The notes beneath the pieces are model-generated. The model saw only the letters and a list, made by a program, of their open reading frames with translations. It made no database searches and had not been told where the DNA came from. A program made the translations under genes and the position numbers. From Mucilaginibacter daejeonensis (GTDB lineage: Bacteria; Bacteroidota; Bacteroidia; Sphingobacteriales; Sphingobacteriaceae), in assembly GCF_020783335.1 (NCBI RefSeq), contig NZ_CP086068.1, positions 4,464,001 to 4,528,000 on the forward strand: a stretch of 64,000 nt of DNA. Reading direction: 5' to 3'. Of the stretch, positions 34,193 to 43,273 are shown in pieces (position 1 is the first letter of the stretch; each line of letters starts with the position of its first letter).

Positions 34193-35491
34193 ATGCAGGT
34201 ATTTACCTTTCTTGCAGCCTTTTTGCTCTCCATACGCCTGAAGAAGATATTACATCCAACGCCCCTGTATCCTAAATGGCGGGCAAGGATCAACTACGCC
34301 TGGTTCATATGGGTGATCTACCTGATCGCTCAAACCACGAAGAACGAAGGTGTGGTAGGTCTGATCGGGGCTGCGGTATTACTGGGCTGCATCATGTACC
34401 TCAACAGCGACCCTGATCTATCCACATTCAAATTCTACATCACGGCGCACTATCCGCTCATCGCTATCACCTTTATTGATTCATTGGTATACCTGATCGA
34501 TGAGTCATTTTACGAGTCATGGCAGGTTTACTTTGTATGCGCTACATTATTTGCCTTTGGGTGGATATTTGCCCGATGGGCCAGCTCGCAAAAGCAGCGT
34601 AAAGAACTGGAAATGGCCACCCGCCGCAACGCCGTACTTGACCAACTGGTAGCCGAACGCACTGCCGAGCTCACTAAACAAAAGGAAGAACTTCAAGAGA
34701 CCATCAAACTCTTACAGGCTACCCAGGCGCAATTGATCCAGCAGGAAAAATTGGCCTCACTGGGTGAGCTTACTGCCGGTATCGCCCACGAGATACAGAA
34801 CCCATTGAATTTCGTCAACAACTTCTCGGAGGTAAGTGTAGAATTGATAGATGAGATGCAGGAAGAACTGGCCAAAGGCGACACCGAAGAGGCTGGCTTC
34901 ATAGCCGACGACCTGAAGCAAAACCTTCAAAAGATCATCCATCACGGTAAACGGGCCGATAGCATCGTGAAAGGCATGTTGCAACACAGCCGTGCCGGTG
35001 GCGACAGTAAGGAACCTACCGACATTAACAAACTGGCTGATGAGTACATGCGCCTCAGCTATCACGGTCTGCGCGCCAAGGATAAATCCTTTAACGCCGA
35101 ACTGGTGACCAATTTGGATGAGAACTTGCCTTTAGCTAAGGTCGTTGCACAAGATGTAGGCCGCGTACTGCTCAACCTGTTCACCAACGCCTTTTATGCC
35201 ACGCATCAAAAAAAACTGGCTGATCCTTCATACCGGCCAGTAGTGGAGTTGACCACCATGCAGCAGGGCAGCAATATCATCATCACGGTAAAAGATAACG
35301 GTACCGGTATACCAGATGCCATTAAGGATAAGATCATGCAGCCGTTCTTTACCACCAAGCCTACAGGCGAGGGTACCGGGCTGGGCCTTTCTTTAAGCTA
35401 TGACATCATTGTGAATGCTCATGGCGGCAAGATCGACATTAACAGCGCCGAGGGCCAGGGAGCCGAGTTCAAGATCAGTTTGCCGGTGTAA
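34193..35491 (+). CDS. Membrane sensor histidine kinase
   Basis: 432 residues. The N-terminus has four hydrophobic segments (about 2-16, 34-47, 54-71, 84-101, with another near 112-129). A coiled coil (about 135-188, KQKEELQETIKLLQATQAQLIQQEK) leads to DHp GELTAGIAHEIQNPLNF with His199 and a complete ATPase domain (NLFTNAFYA, VKDNGTGIP, GEGTGLGLSLSYDI). This class often lacks an extracellular sensor. Two response regulators follow, the first 120 bases downstream, so the three genes probably form one signalling unit. The 300-base gap upstream to the YitT gene shows no other feature. Confidence 0.88.
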   Translation: MQVFTFLAAFLLSIRLKKILHPTPLYPKWRARINYAWFIWVIYLIAQTTKNEGVVGLIGAAVLLGCIMYLNSDPDLSTFKFYITAHYPLIAITFIDSLVYLIDESFYESWQVYFVCATLFAFGWIFARWASSQKQRKELEMATRRNAVLDQLVAERTAELTKQKEELQETIKLLQATQAQLIQQEKLASLGELTAGIAHEIQNPLNFVNNFSEVSVELIDEMQEELAKGDTEEAGFIADDLKQNLQKIIHHGKRADSIVKGMLQHSRAGGDSKEPTDINKLADEYMRLSYHGLRAKDKSFNAELVTNLDENLPLAKVVAQDVGRVLLNLFTNAFYATHQKKLADPSYRPVVELTTMQQGSNIIITVKDNGTGIPDAIKDKIMQPFFTTKPTGEGTGLGLSLSYDIIVNAHGGKIDINSAEGQGAEFKISLPV

Positions 35492-35611
35492 AACTGACCT
35501 GCTTTATAGTTACAAGGCCACCGGCCGGTAATGCAAAGTTATGTCAAAAGGCCCGTTAGCGGGCAATGGCCCGCACAGGGCATCAAAATAAAAGAAGTAT
35601 ATTTAACGCAC

Positions 35612-35989
35612 ATGAAAATATTGGTTGTTGACGATGAGGCTGACGTGCAGCCCCTGTTCCTTCAGCGGTTCCGTAAAGAGATACGCGGACATGAGTTCGA
35701 GTTCGATTTTGCCATGTCGGGCGAGGAGGCTTTAAGCTACATGGAACAAAAACACTCTGAGGTGGTCCTGATCCTGTCAGACATCAATATGCCGGGGATG
35801 AGCGGCCTTGACCTGCTATCAAAGATCAGACATGACTACGATGCACCGCCGCCGGTAGTGATGATGATCACCGCCTACGGCGATGAGGAAAGCCACCGCC
35901 AGGCCATAGAAAATGGAGCCAACGACTTTTTGACCAAGCCGCTTGACTTTGACCTGTTAAAACAAAAACTTAAAACTGTTATATTATAA
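35612..35989 (+). CDS. Response regulator, receiver domain only
   Basis: 125 residues, a single REC domain: acidic pocket VDDEAD (Asp7, Asp8), phospho-acceptor Asp57 in LSDINMPG, Thr in MITAYGD and Lys in FLTKPLD. No output domain. The start is taken at ATG 35612; an ATG at 35531 would add an atypical 27-residue tail. Its stop overlaps the next start by one base (TAATG). It probably relays or competes for phosphate from the adjacent kinase. Confidence 0.9.
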   Translation: MKILVVDDEADVQPLFLQRFRKEIRGHEFEFDFAMSGEEALSYMEQKHSEVVLILSDINMPGMSGLDLLSKIRHDYDAPPPVVMMITAYGDEESHRQAIENGANDFLTKPLDFDLLKQKLKTVIL

Positions 35990-37032
35990 TGGCTAAAATA
36001 TTGGTAGTTGACGATGAGACCGATCTGGAACTGCTGGTAAAGCAAAAATTCAGGCGCAAGATCCGCGAGAACGTTTATGAGTTCATTTTTGCTCATAACG
36101 GCGAGGAAGCGCTGGAAAAGGTAAAAGAGCACGCCGATCTTGACATCATCCTGAGCGACATTAATATGCCTGTGATGGATGGCCTTACCCTGCTTAGCCA
36201 TTTGCCCGAGGCCAACCCCATGGTAAAAGCCGTGGTGGTATCGGCCTATGGTGATATGGAGAACATCCGCACCGCCATGAACCGCGGCGCTTTCGACTTT
36301 ATATGCAAGCCTGTTGACTTTGACGATCTTGACGTGACCATGGAGAAGACCATTATGCACGTGAAGCAGTTGCAGGAGACCATCAAGGCCATCAAAGAGA
36401 ATAACATCCTCAAGATGTACGTGGATGAGACCGTGCTCAACTTCATGACTCATAAGGAATTTGAGAATAGCCTGTTGCAGAATGAGATGCTTGACGCCAC
36501 CGTGATGTTCATTGACGTATGCGGCTTTACCTCTATAACCGAGCAAACGCCTGCCAATGAGGTGGTGAACCTGCTGAACGGCCTGTTCGATCGTATCGTG
36601 AAAGAGATCATTGCCCAGGGCGGCCACGTAGATAAATTTATGGGTGATGCCGTGATGGCCGTATTCAGGGGCAATTATCACCTTGACCGCGCCATTGATG
36701 CTGCGCTGATGGTGAGGCACCATATCGGCCAGTTGCCGCCGTTCACTTCGGGCGATAAGACCTATCAACCCCAAATATCCATCGGCATCAACTCTGGCGA
36801 AATGATCTCGGGCAATATCGGTTCGGCTTCCTTAAAACGCCTGGACTATACCGTTATCGGTGATGTGGTGAACCTTTCGCAACGCTTACAATCGGCAGCA
36901 AAGGCCGGCCAGATCATTGTGAGCGAGAACGTGCATGAAAAGATCAAAGAATCATTCAGCTGCGAAAAACTTGGCGAGGTAAGCCTCAAGAACAAGGCTA
37001 ACCCGATCACCATCTATAACGTGATCGAGTAA
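35989..37032 (+). CDS. Response regulator with class III adenylate/guanylate cyclase output
   Basis: 347 residues: REC domain (1-120, Asp57 in LSDINMP), a helical linker (about 120-165), then a class III nucleotidyl cyclase domain (about 168-347). All catalytic residues are visible: metal-binding Asp176 (FIDVCGF) and Asp220 (FMGDAV), base-selecting Lys216 and Asp286 (a Lys/Asp pair normally means ATP), and transition-state Asn295 and Arg299 (GDVVNLSQRL). Phosphorylation should therefore control cAMP synthesis. One-base coupled to the receiver-only gene and followed by a strong terminator. No cAMP receptor gene is seen in the window. Confidence 0.92.
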   Translation: MAKILVVDDETDLELLVKQKFRRKIRENVYEFIFAHNGEEALEKVKEHADLDIILSDINMPVMDGLTLLSHLPEANPMVKAVVVSAYGDMENIRTAMNRGAFDFICKPVDFDDLDVTMEKTIMHVKQLQETIKAIKENNILKMYVDETVLNFMTHKEFENSLLQNEMLDATVMFIDVCGFTSITEQTPANEVVNLLNGLFDRIVKEIIAQGGHVDKFMGDAVMAVFRGNYHLDRAIDAALMVRHHIGQLPPFTSGDKTYQPQISIGINSGEMISGNIGSASLKRLDYTVIGDVVNLSQRLQSAAKAGQIIVSENVHEKIKESFSCEKLGEVSLKNKANPITIYNVIE

Positions 37033-37049
37033 TAATAGCCGATAGACAT

Positions 37050-37085
37050 AAAATAAAAGGCCGCTCATCGCGGCCCTTTTATTTT
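37050..37085. terminator. Bidirectional terminator
   Basis: GGCCGC (37059-37064) pairs with GCGGCC (37070-37075) around a TCATC loop, flanked by AAAATAAAA on the left and TTTTATTTT on the right. It serves the cyclase gene and the convergent metalloprotease gene. Confidence 0.85.
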
Positions 37086-39618
37086 AATTATGGTCCATAT
37101 GCTCATCAAAGTAGCTCATGCCAGGCATACCGATCGGTGCGCCGGGTGGCATCTCTAATGCAGGCATTGGTTCGTACTTGCCGGGATCGGCCTTAAAGTT
37201 CTCGATCTGCGCCAGCGCGAACTGGATGTTGGCCTTTTGCTCCGCGGTGGCCGAAGCTTGCTTAGCGGTCAGCCAGTCCTTCAGGTCGGCCACCTTAAGC
37301 ATGGCCTGGCCACGCACGATCTTTGATGCACGGGTATTACCCGCCAATTGCAGCATATACTCCAGCACCAGGTTATTCACCATGCTTTGTAACTCGCCAT
37401 GGTAACCTGCTTGTACCGGTGCTTTCCAGGTACGTTCGATCAGCTTATCGGCAACGGCCAAAAAGCCGGGCTGCTTACTGTCGCGGCCATGGTACTCGAT
37501 CAGGCGGGCCGCACGTTCAGCGTTCAATAACGATGATATGGTCTCGCCTGCGGCTGATTCGGCCGCGGCGATCGGGTCAAAGGTGGGGCCGGTGTTACCA
37601 CTAAAGGTCTCCATGGATGCCGGATAGCCGGTAGGCCGGGGCGGAATATTAGCGATCAGTTTCTCCGGCAGGGCCAGTGCCTCTGGTGTAATGGTGTTGG
37701 TCAGCGCATCAAAGGCTCGCCATTGCTGGGCGGGGTCTACCATTTGGGTAGGCACTTGTCCATCGTTCTTAACGGCGTGAGTAAAGTACAAGCCGCCAAC
37801 TGATTTGGCCACCGCCTCTATCTGGTAACGGTGCAACAGGTACATGGGCACTAACACTTCCTCCAAAGTGGCCATAGGTGCCCCTTGCGGAATAGCTTTT
37901 TCTGAGAAGTTGTTAAGCACCTGGCGCCTGATCTTCATTAGCTTGTCCAGCTCATCTATCGGGTTCACGCCATCGTCCCACTGGTTGGAGGCCGGGTGGG
38001 TATAACCACCGATATCAGGGATGTATTTAAAGCCCATCTTGATGGTCTCGGCCATGATCTTATCCAAGGCGGCATTCTCGTCAGCTTCTTTCGAAAGGTC
38101 CGAATAACCCCAGATCACAGCACGTTTATCCCAGCTACCGATCCCTTTGGCATAAGCATCGCTCAGGTCTATGGTCCCATCGGCCTTTAAGGTCATGCGT
38201 GGGAACGGGTAGTCCATTACCGAAGCACGCTCCTTAGGGCTGGCGGCAAAGTTGTGCGTGAAACCCAACGTGTGGCCTATCTCATGAGCAGACAGTTGCC
38301 TGATACGCGCCAGGGCCATATCCTCCATCTTTTTGCTTACCGGCTTGCCATTCTCATAAGGTTGCAGCAAACCCTCTGCGATCATATAATCCTGGCGATG
38401 ACGGTCAGACCCTAAAGTGACCACACCTTTAATGATCTCGCCGGTGCGCGGGTCGCAGTATGATGAGCCGAAGGAGAACGCACGGGGGTTGCCGGCACGA
38501 TCCACCCAGTTCACGATGTTGTAACGGATGTCCATCGGGTCGGCACCTTCGGGCAGTTCCTTTACCTGGAACGCGTTCTTGTACCCTGCGGCCTCAAAGG
38601 CCTGGTTCCACCATGATCCGCCTTCGATCAAAGCACGCTTTACTTTTTCGGGCGCACCTCGATCCACGTAGTAAACGATAGGTTTGACCGCTTCGCTCAC
38701 CGCAGCCTTAGGGTCCTTTTTCTGCAAACGGTGCCTGCGGCTAAAGCGCTTTACCAGCGGCTCATCCATCGGTGCCGAAAAATCCATATAAGTAAATTGG
38801 AACAGGCTCGATCTTGGGTCGAACTTACGAGGCTTGTAGTTGCCATCAGGCAGTTCAACAAAGGACTGGTGCATACGCAGCGTTACAGCACCAGGGTCGG
38901 GTGCTATGCCGCCTCCGTAACCACGGCCGCCACCTGATCCGCCCACCAATGTTACCATGGCCTCGAATTCGGTATTCTTAGGAAAATTTTTGGTATTAGG
39001 GAGAAATATGGCCGAGCGGGTCTCATCTATCCGGTAGCCCGCGCCACCTGCAGCAGCGCCGCCACGTGTTGCCGCACCACGACCACCAGCACCACCTGAT
39101 GCCAGTCGCGGGCCAAGGTTTTGGCTGTCACGTACCAGGAACGGTGTCAGATCGATCAGTACCTTATCCCCTTCAACGGCCACAGGTGTAAAGCCCCATA
39201 TCACCGACTTGGCAAAGGCTTTTTCTACCGCTTCCTTTTCATCAGCGTTACCACTGGCCCGGTAATCATAGTTAGGCTCGAGCAGCATCACCTTCGGCCC
39301 CACTTTAATGAATTTGGCTATATCGATAGATGCACCGCCACGCTCAGCCGCACGGCCGGCCCCGTCTATCAACGAGGTATAATACAGGAACTCCTGGTCG
39401 AACTTGTCGATCTCCAGTAATACCTTCCCCGTCTTCTCGTCGTAATAAAAATTAAAGAAGCCATCGTACTTTTTCATGCCCTGCGTGGCCGAGGCGATAC
39501 TTGCGGCGGGCGCTGCCGTTGTGGTACGTGCCGCCCGGCCCGGCGGTGGGCCATCTTGTGCCAGGGCAAAGCCACTAAGGGCCATGGCGCCAAACAATAA
39601 TGCTAAACGTGATCTCAT
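37084..39618 (-). CDS. Zinc-dependent metalloprotease (DUF5117/DUF5118, DUF4953 family)
   Basis: 844 residues with signal MRSRLALLFGAMALSGFALAQ. Same family as the proteins at 7006 and 9375 but far from the SusCD locus. The zinc motif is complete: HEIGHTLGFTH (His445, Glu446, His449, His455), then SVMDYPFPRM as Met-turn. It carries Gly/Ala-rich inserts (near residues 167-190 and 222-240) not present in the other two, probably flexible surface loops. Exported endopeptidase, substrate unknown. Single gene between a terminator and a divergent vsr. Confidence 0.9.
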   Translation of the reverse strand: MRSRLALLFGAMALSGFALAQDGPPPGRAARTTTAAPAASIASATQGMKKYDGFFNFYYDEKTGKVLLEIDKFDQEFLYYTSLIDGAGRAAERGGASIDIAKFIKVGPKVMLLEPNYDYRASGNADEKEAVEKAFAKSVIWGFTPVAVEGDKVLIDLTPFLVRDSQNLGPRLASGGAGGRGAATRGGAAAGGAGYRIDETRSAIFLPNTKNFPKNTEFEAMVTLVGGSGGGRGYGGGIAPDPGAVTLRMHQSFVELPDGNYKPRKFDPRSSLFQFTYMDFSAPMDEPLVKRFSRRHRLQKKDPKAAVSEAVKPIVYYVDRGAPEKVKRALIEGGSWWNQAFEAAGYKNAFQVKELPEGADPMDIRYNIVNWVDRAGNPRAFSFGSSYCDPRTGEIIKGVVTLGSDRHRQDYMIAEGLLQPYENGKPVSKKMEDMALARIRQLSAHEIGHTLGFTHNFAASPKERASVMDYPFPRMTLKADGTIDLSDAYAKGIGSWDKRAVIWGYSDLSKEADENAALDKIMAETIKMGFKYIPDIGGYTHPASNQWDDGVNPIDELDKLMKIRRQVLNNFSEKAIPQGAPMATLEEVLVPMYLLHRYQIEAVAKSVGGLYFTHAVKNDGQVPTQMVDPAQQWRAFDALTNTITPEALALPEKLIANIPPRPTGYPASMETFSGNTGPTFDPIAAAESAAGETISSLLNAERAARLIEYHGRDSKQPGFLAVADKLIERTWKAPVQAGYHGELQSMVNNLVLEYMLQLAGNTRASKIVRGQAMLKVADLKDWLTAKQASATAEQKANIQFALAQIENFKADPGKYEPMPALEMPPGAPIGMPGMSYFDEHMDHN

Positions 39619-39834
39619 GTTGCTATAAATTTGTGGCTAAGGATGGGGTCCGTCGCCGGTGTTCAGTTAGTCCGCTTCAATTTATCGATAAAGCAGCAAA
39701 AACCTGCACGACCTCTAAGGTTCGGCCATAAAAAGGCGGCTTGTTAACAAGATCTTTACGAAAAGCATTGGTCACCCATAGGTAAAGTGCAGTGCTGGTC
39801 GGTCATGATCAGCGCGACCACCGAACATCTGCCG

Positions 39835-39842
39835 TAAATTTG
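39835..39842 (+). promoter_or_regulatory. -7 box of vsr promoter
   Basis: TAAATTTG is an exact TAnnTTTG match ending 12 bases before the vsr ATG at 39855. Transcription would start about five bases before the ATG, giving an almost leaderless mRNA. No good -33 box. Confidence 0.35.
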
Positions 39843-39854
39843 AGTTAGTGATAT

Positions 39855-40367
39855 ATGTCATTGCCCGAAGCAACCGAAAAGATATACATTAGAGATAAGC
39901 GCTCACCTACGCCTAAACATGCAGGCGTATCAAAGGTAATGAGCGCCAATAAGGCCAAGGACACCAAACCCGAACTGACCTTGCGTAAACTGCTCTGGGA
40001 GCAAGGTGTACGCGGCTACCGGCTCAACTGGAAAAAGGTTCCGGGCCGGCCCGATATTGCCTTTCCTGGTAAAAAGGTGGCCGTATTTGTACATGGCTGC
40101 TTTTGGCACCGCTGCCCCATTTGCGCCCGTACGCTGCCCAAGCACAATACCGATTTTTGGAAAGCCAAGTTTGACCGCAACACCCAGCGCGATGAAAGCA
40201 AGAAAGAGCAACTGGAAACCCTGGGATGGACGGTAGTGACCGTTTGGGAATGCGAGATCAAAAAGGATGCGGCAGGCGTGACCAAAAGGATCACTGATAC
40301 ACTTGGTAAAGGGCCGTTCACTGATGCTGAAGCACCCGCATCAGCTGCGACAGGTCAACAGGCTTAG
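39855..40367 (+). CDS. vsr: Very short patch repair (Vsr) T:G mismatch endonuclease
   Basis: 170 residues. It nicks DNA 5' of the T in T:G mismatches left by deamination of 5-methylcytosine. Family landmarks: MSANKAKDTKPELTLRKLLW (Glu40), VPGRPDIAF (Asp67, metal/catalytic), FVHGCFWHRC (His80, with Cys81, Cys87 and Cys90 as likely zinc ligands), and the tail GWTVVTVWECEI. It carries about 25 extra N-terminal residues compared with E. coli Vsr. No cytosine methyltransferase is adjacent, which is unusual. Its 3' end overlaps the convergent hybrid kinase by 50 bases. Confidence 0.92.
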   Translation: MSLPEATEKIYIRDKRSPTPKHAGVSKVMSANKAKDTKPELTLRKLLWEQGVRGYRLNWKKVPGRPDIAFPGKKVAVFVHGCFWHRCPICARTLPKHNTDFWKAKFDRNTQRDESKKEQLETLGWTVVTVWECEIKKDAAGVTKRITDTLGKGPFTDAEAPASAATGQQA

Positions 40368-41961
40368 TGATATGATCATCCATACCGGCCTCAAAGCATG
40401 CCTCTTTATCCTCTAACATGGCATTGGCGGTCATGGCCACTATGCGCGGCTGTTCCTGGTGATGCTTGCGGATGTGGCGCGTAGCGGCCAGGCCGTCCAT
40501 CTCGGGCATCTGAAGGTCCATCAATACCAGGTCGTAGTTTTGTTTCTCCAGTGCGGCAACGGCCTCTATACCGTTCTCGGCCAGATCAGGACTGTATCCT
40601 AACTTCTTCAGGATCCTCATGATCACCAACTGGTTCATTTTATTGTCCTCGGCCACTAATATGCTCAACGGATACAGCTCGGCGTGATCGCTTTGCAAGG
40701 TGGCGGTTCGGGCTGGTTGCTGGCGGGCCCGCTGCTGGTCAAGCAAACTCATAATGGCGTTGCTTAGTTGCACTTGCCGTACAGGTTTACTCAGTATATT
40801 CACGAACAGGTCGCGGTCGGCCTTGGGCACATCATGCCCTGGGCTGCACAACGCGATCATGGATAAGGCCGGGTATTGCTTGCGTACCGTAACCGCCAGT
40901 TCGGCACCTGTACCTACCGCCAGTCCCTGATCAATGATCAATAGCTCCGGCGTCCAACCACTGTTCAATATGCTCAACGCCTCTTGAGCTGATGCCACAT
41001 CCTTTACCTCCATTTGCCATTGCTGCAACTGCAGAGAGAGGAAATGCCTGTTAGTGTCGTTATCATCTACCAGCAATACTTTTTTGCCGGCAAATACCGA
41101 ACGGTCAGGCCCAGCAGCAGTAGTAGACTCCTCAGCTTGTGTACCGGGCAGATCGATCACAAATTTGAACTCTGACCCTACCCCCATTTGGCTGCTTACC
41201 TCAATGTTGCCGCCCATCAACCCTACCAGTTTATTACTGATCAACAGCCCCAGCCCCGATCCGCCGAACTTACGGGCCGTACTCATTTCAGCCTGCGAGT
41301 AGGCCTCAAATAAGGTGGGTATCTTATCGGCGGGAATGCCGATACCGGTATCGCGTACTTTGAAGTGCAGCCTTGAGGCATCGCCGGTATCACTGGTATC
41401 GATAGTAAGCACCACTTCGCCTTGCTGCGTAAATTTGATGGCGTTACCGATCAGGTTAATGAGTACCTGCCTCAGGCGCATACTGTCGCCCGTGAGGTGA
41501 GTGGGTATGGCAGGATCAATGTAGTAGGTGAGCTCTACCGGTAGCCCCCAGAGTTTGCCTGGGAACAGGTCCATTACACTCTCGATGCAATTGCGCAGCT
41601 CGAAGGTGTGGGGATCAAGCTCCATTTTGCCCGATTCGATCTTCGAGAGGTCAAGAATGTCATTGATCACATTAAGCAGGGCCTCGGCGCTTTGCACGAT
41701 GGCGCCGGCGTATTCCTCCTGCTCGGCGTTCAGCTCCGTGTCTTTAAGCAAGGCAGCCATCCCCAGTATACCGTTCATCGGCGTACGTATCTCATGGCTC
41801 ATGGAGGCCAGGAAGATACTTTTGGCCTGGTTGGCCTTTTTATGCCTGAAAACGTCTAACTGTTTACGGTAGATCACGATCAGAAAACACACAACAATGG
41901 TGAATGAGCACATCATGCCCATGACCACCAATGCTTCTATGTTATCTTTTATTTCGTTCAT
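40318..41961 (-). CDS. Hybrid sensor histidine kinase with two receiver domains
   Basis: 547 residues. One TM helix (about 8-30), DHp SMSHEIRTPMNGILGMAALL with His56 only about 25 residues after it (no sensor domain of its own), ATPase boxes (NLIGNAIKFTQ, VRDTGIGIP, GGSGLGLLIS), then REC1 (VDDNDTN...LLIIDQG...ILSKPV) and REC2 (AEDNKMN...LVLMDLQMPEMDG...ITKPVD). REC1 keeps its Asp but is degenerate around it. The 5' end overlaps the upstream membrane protein gene by 20 bases, so sensing is probably supplied by that protein. Confidence 0.9.
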   Translation of the reverse strand: MNEIKDNIEALVVMGMMCSFTIVVCFLIVIYRKQLDVFRHKKANQAKSIFLASMSHEIRTPMNGILGMAALLKDTELNAEQEEYAGAIVQSAEALLNVINDILDLSKIESGKMELDPHTFELRNCIESVMDLFPGKLWGLPVELTYYIDPAIPTHLTGDSMRLRQVLINLIGNAIKFTQQGEVVLTIDTSDTGDASRLHFKVRDTGIGIPADKIPTLFEAYSQAEMSTARKFGGSGLGLLISNKLVGLMGGNIEVSSQMGVGSEFKFVIDLPGTQAEESTTAAGPDRSVFAGKKVLLVDDNDTNRHFLSLQLQQWQMEVKDVASAQEALSILNSGWTPELLIIDQGLAVGTGAELAVTVRKQYPALSMIALCSPGHDVPKADRDLFVNILSKPVRQVQLSNAIMSLLDQQRARQQPARTATLQSDHAELYPLSILVAEDNKMNQLVIMRILKKLGYSPDLAENGIEAVAALEKQNYDLVLMDLQMPEMDGLAATRHIRKHHQEQPRIVAMTANAMLEDKEACFEAGMDDHITKPVDLSQLMRVLQHQ

Positions 41962-42592
41962 TTAAAAACGCCACCAAAAAAATGATGTACATGATCAGTA
42001 CCAGGGTAGCATGCATGCCCCATATCAGCCGGTTGGCCGTTTTGGAAGCCAATTGACCCACTACGTTGGAGAAGATGAACTGGATGATCGCACTGCAAAA
42101 ATAGATCAGGAAGCCGCCCGCAACGATGCGCCCCGATGTAGTGCTGTGATCCGCCCTAGTCGCATTGTTCTGCAACGAGAGGTACATGATACTGGCCACA
42201 ATGATCAATATGGCACCTATTGGCCTTGTATACGTGTTGTACTCGTAAATGCTTTGAAAAAAAGTAAAATTGATCACGCAGTACACCGGGAAGGCGATCA
42301 TGCCCAGGTTGAACCAGGGGTCAAGCTTTCTATCATTGAACGCCAGTTTGTAGTACCACATCACCACCACCGTTTCGAACAGGGTATACAGGTGCAGGCC
42401 CGGCATGTTATTGCGGTGCATAGTGGCCACCACTATGCCCGCGATATTGATCAGTAACGCGCCGCAAAGGTAAACGAGCAACCTTTTTAATGGCGGGTCT
42501 ATCTTTTTATAGTTCAGGAAGCCCGCACCTATAGGCAATAGGGTGCTTGCAGGTACGATCACTCCCTGGTAATAGTATAAAAAACTCCTCAT
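41942..42592 (-). CDS. Hypothetical seven-TM membrane protein coupled to hybrid kinase
   Basis: 216 residues with hydrophobic segments near 8-24, 38-56, 67-84, 95-111, 122-138, 157-178 and 190-209, ending in a basic tail (NERNKR). No known sensor or transporter motif. It overlaps the kinase gene by 20 bases and probably acts as its membrane sensor (inference from coupling). The small CPxxC-tailed protein gene lies 24 bases upstream. Confidence 0.7.
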   Translation of the reverse strand: MRSFLYYYQGVIVPASTLLPIGAGFLNYKKIDPPLKRLLVYLCGALLINIAGIVVATMHRNNMPGLHLYTLFETVVVMWYYKLAFNDRKLDPWFNLGMIAFPVYCVINFTFFQSIYEYNTYTRPIGAILIIVASIMYLSLQNNATRADHSTTSGRIVAGGFLIYFCSAIIQFIFSNVVGQLASKTANRLIWGMHATLVLIMYIIFLVAFLNERNKR

Positions 42593-42616
42593 AAGGTTAG
42601 GTTATGCCTGTTGGGC

Positions 42617-43051
42617 TTATCCGCCAAAAAGGGGACTATCTTCATCACAAGCAGTAGGGCAAGGCATGGTGTAATCGTACACTTCCGAATCATCCGGATC
42701 ATTGATGTCCTTACCACTATCTGCCTTGTATAACACATCTTCACCAAAGGTCTTACCTTCAACCTTGCGCACCGGCACCATCACAAAACTCACATCGTTC
42801 ACCACCTCTTCTTCAGCAGGTATGTCGATGGTAAAGTAAGCGCGTACCCCTACCAGATCTTCGTTCTGGTGCATCAGTCGTGACAGTTTCTCGATATCGT
42901 CCTTAGAGATGTAAACCGCTTTGGGCAGTTTGCGCGCACTTGCCGAAGGGCTCACTTTGGTAACGAAGTTGCGCCAGTTGGTAGTACGTTCGATAGCGGT
43001 AGCTACCGGAATAATAACGGTTGTCGGCTGAGTAAGATCAATTTTGGCCAT
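42617..43051 (-). CDS. Small protein with C-terminal CPxxC...SPLFGG tail
   Basis: 144 residues, no signal peptide or TM. The N-terminus is MAKIDLTQPTTVIIPV; a mixed alpha/beta core (about 30-105) follows; the acidic C-terminal region DINDPDDSEVYDY leads to MPCPTACDEDSPLFGG. Cys occur only in that tail. Start at ATG 43051 because the upstream frame from 43108 crosses an AT-rich leader. First gene of a unit with the 7-TM protein and hybrid kinase. I do not recognise a family with known function. The conserved-looking tail could be a sorting, modification or cleavage site (speculative). Confidence 0.65.
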   Translation of the reverse strand: MAKIDLTQPTTVIIPVATAIERTTNWRNFVTKVSPSASARKLPKAVYISKDDIEKLSRLMHQNEDLVGVRAYFTIDIPAEEEVVNDVSFVMVPVRKVEGKTFGEDVLYKADSGKDINDPDDSEVYDYTMPCPTACDEDSPLFGG

Positions 43052-43273
43052 AATGCAATAGTTTAATTTATTTGATAAAAATAATGTTCTTTCAAATAAA
43101 AACGCCAAAACGATACTATTTTTTAGCTTTTAAGATCCGCCATTCGTAATGCTAACGCGGCCGCTTTATGAATGCTCAGGCCCCTTGAGGAACCACATCT
43201 TGACCCATTGATCGATTCTTGCTTATATTACCCTCCTGCATAAGCAAAACATAAAGCCGAACGTTGTAAAGTT

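Noticed and set aside
35875..36774. 299-residue open frame on the minus strand across the response-regulator/cyclase genes
   Set aside because: It is antisense to a complete, motif-rich REC-cyclase protein; open only because of third-position base bias. It shows no motif of its own.
39855..41961. Restriction-modification or defence island around vsr
   Set aside because: Neighbours are a metalloprotease and signalling genes; no methylase, nuclease partner or mobile element.
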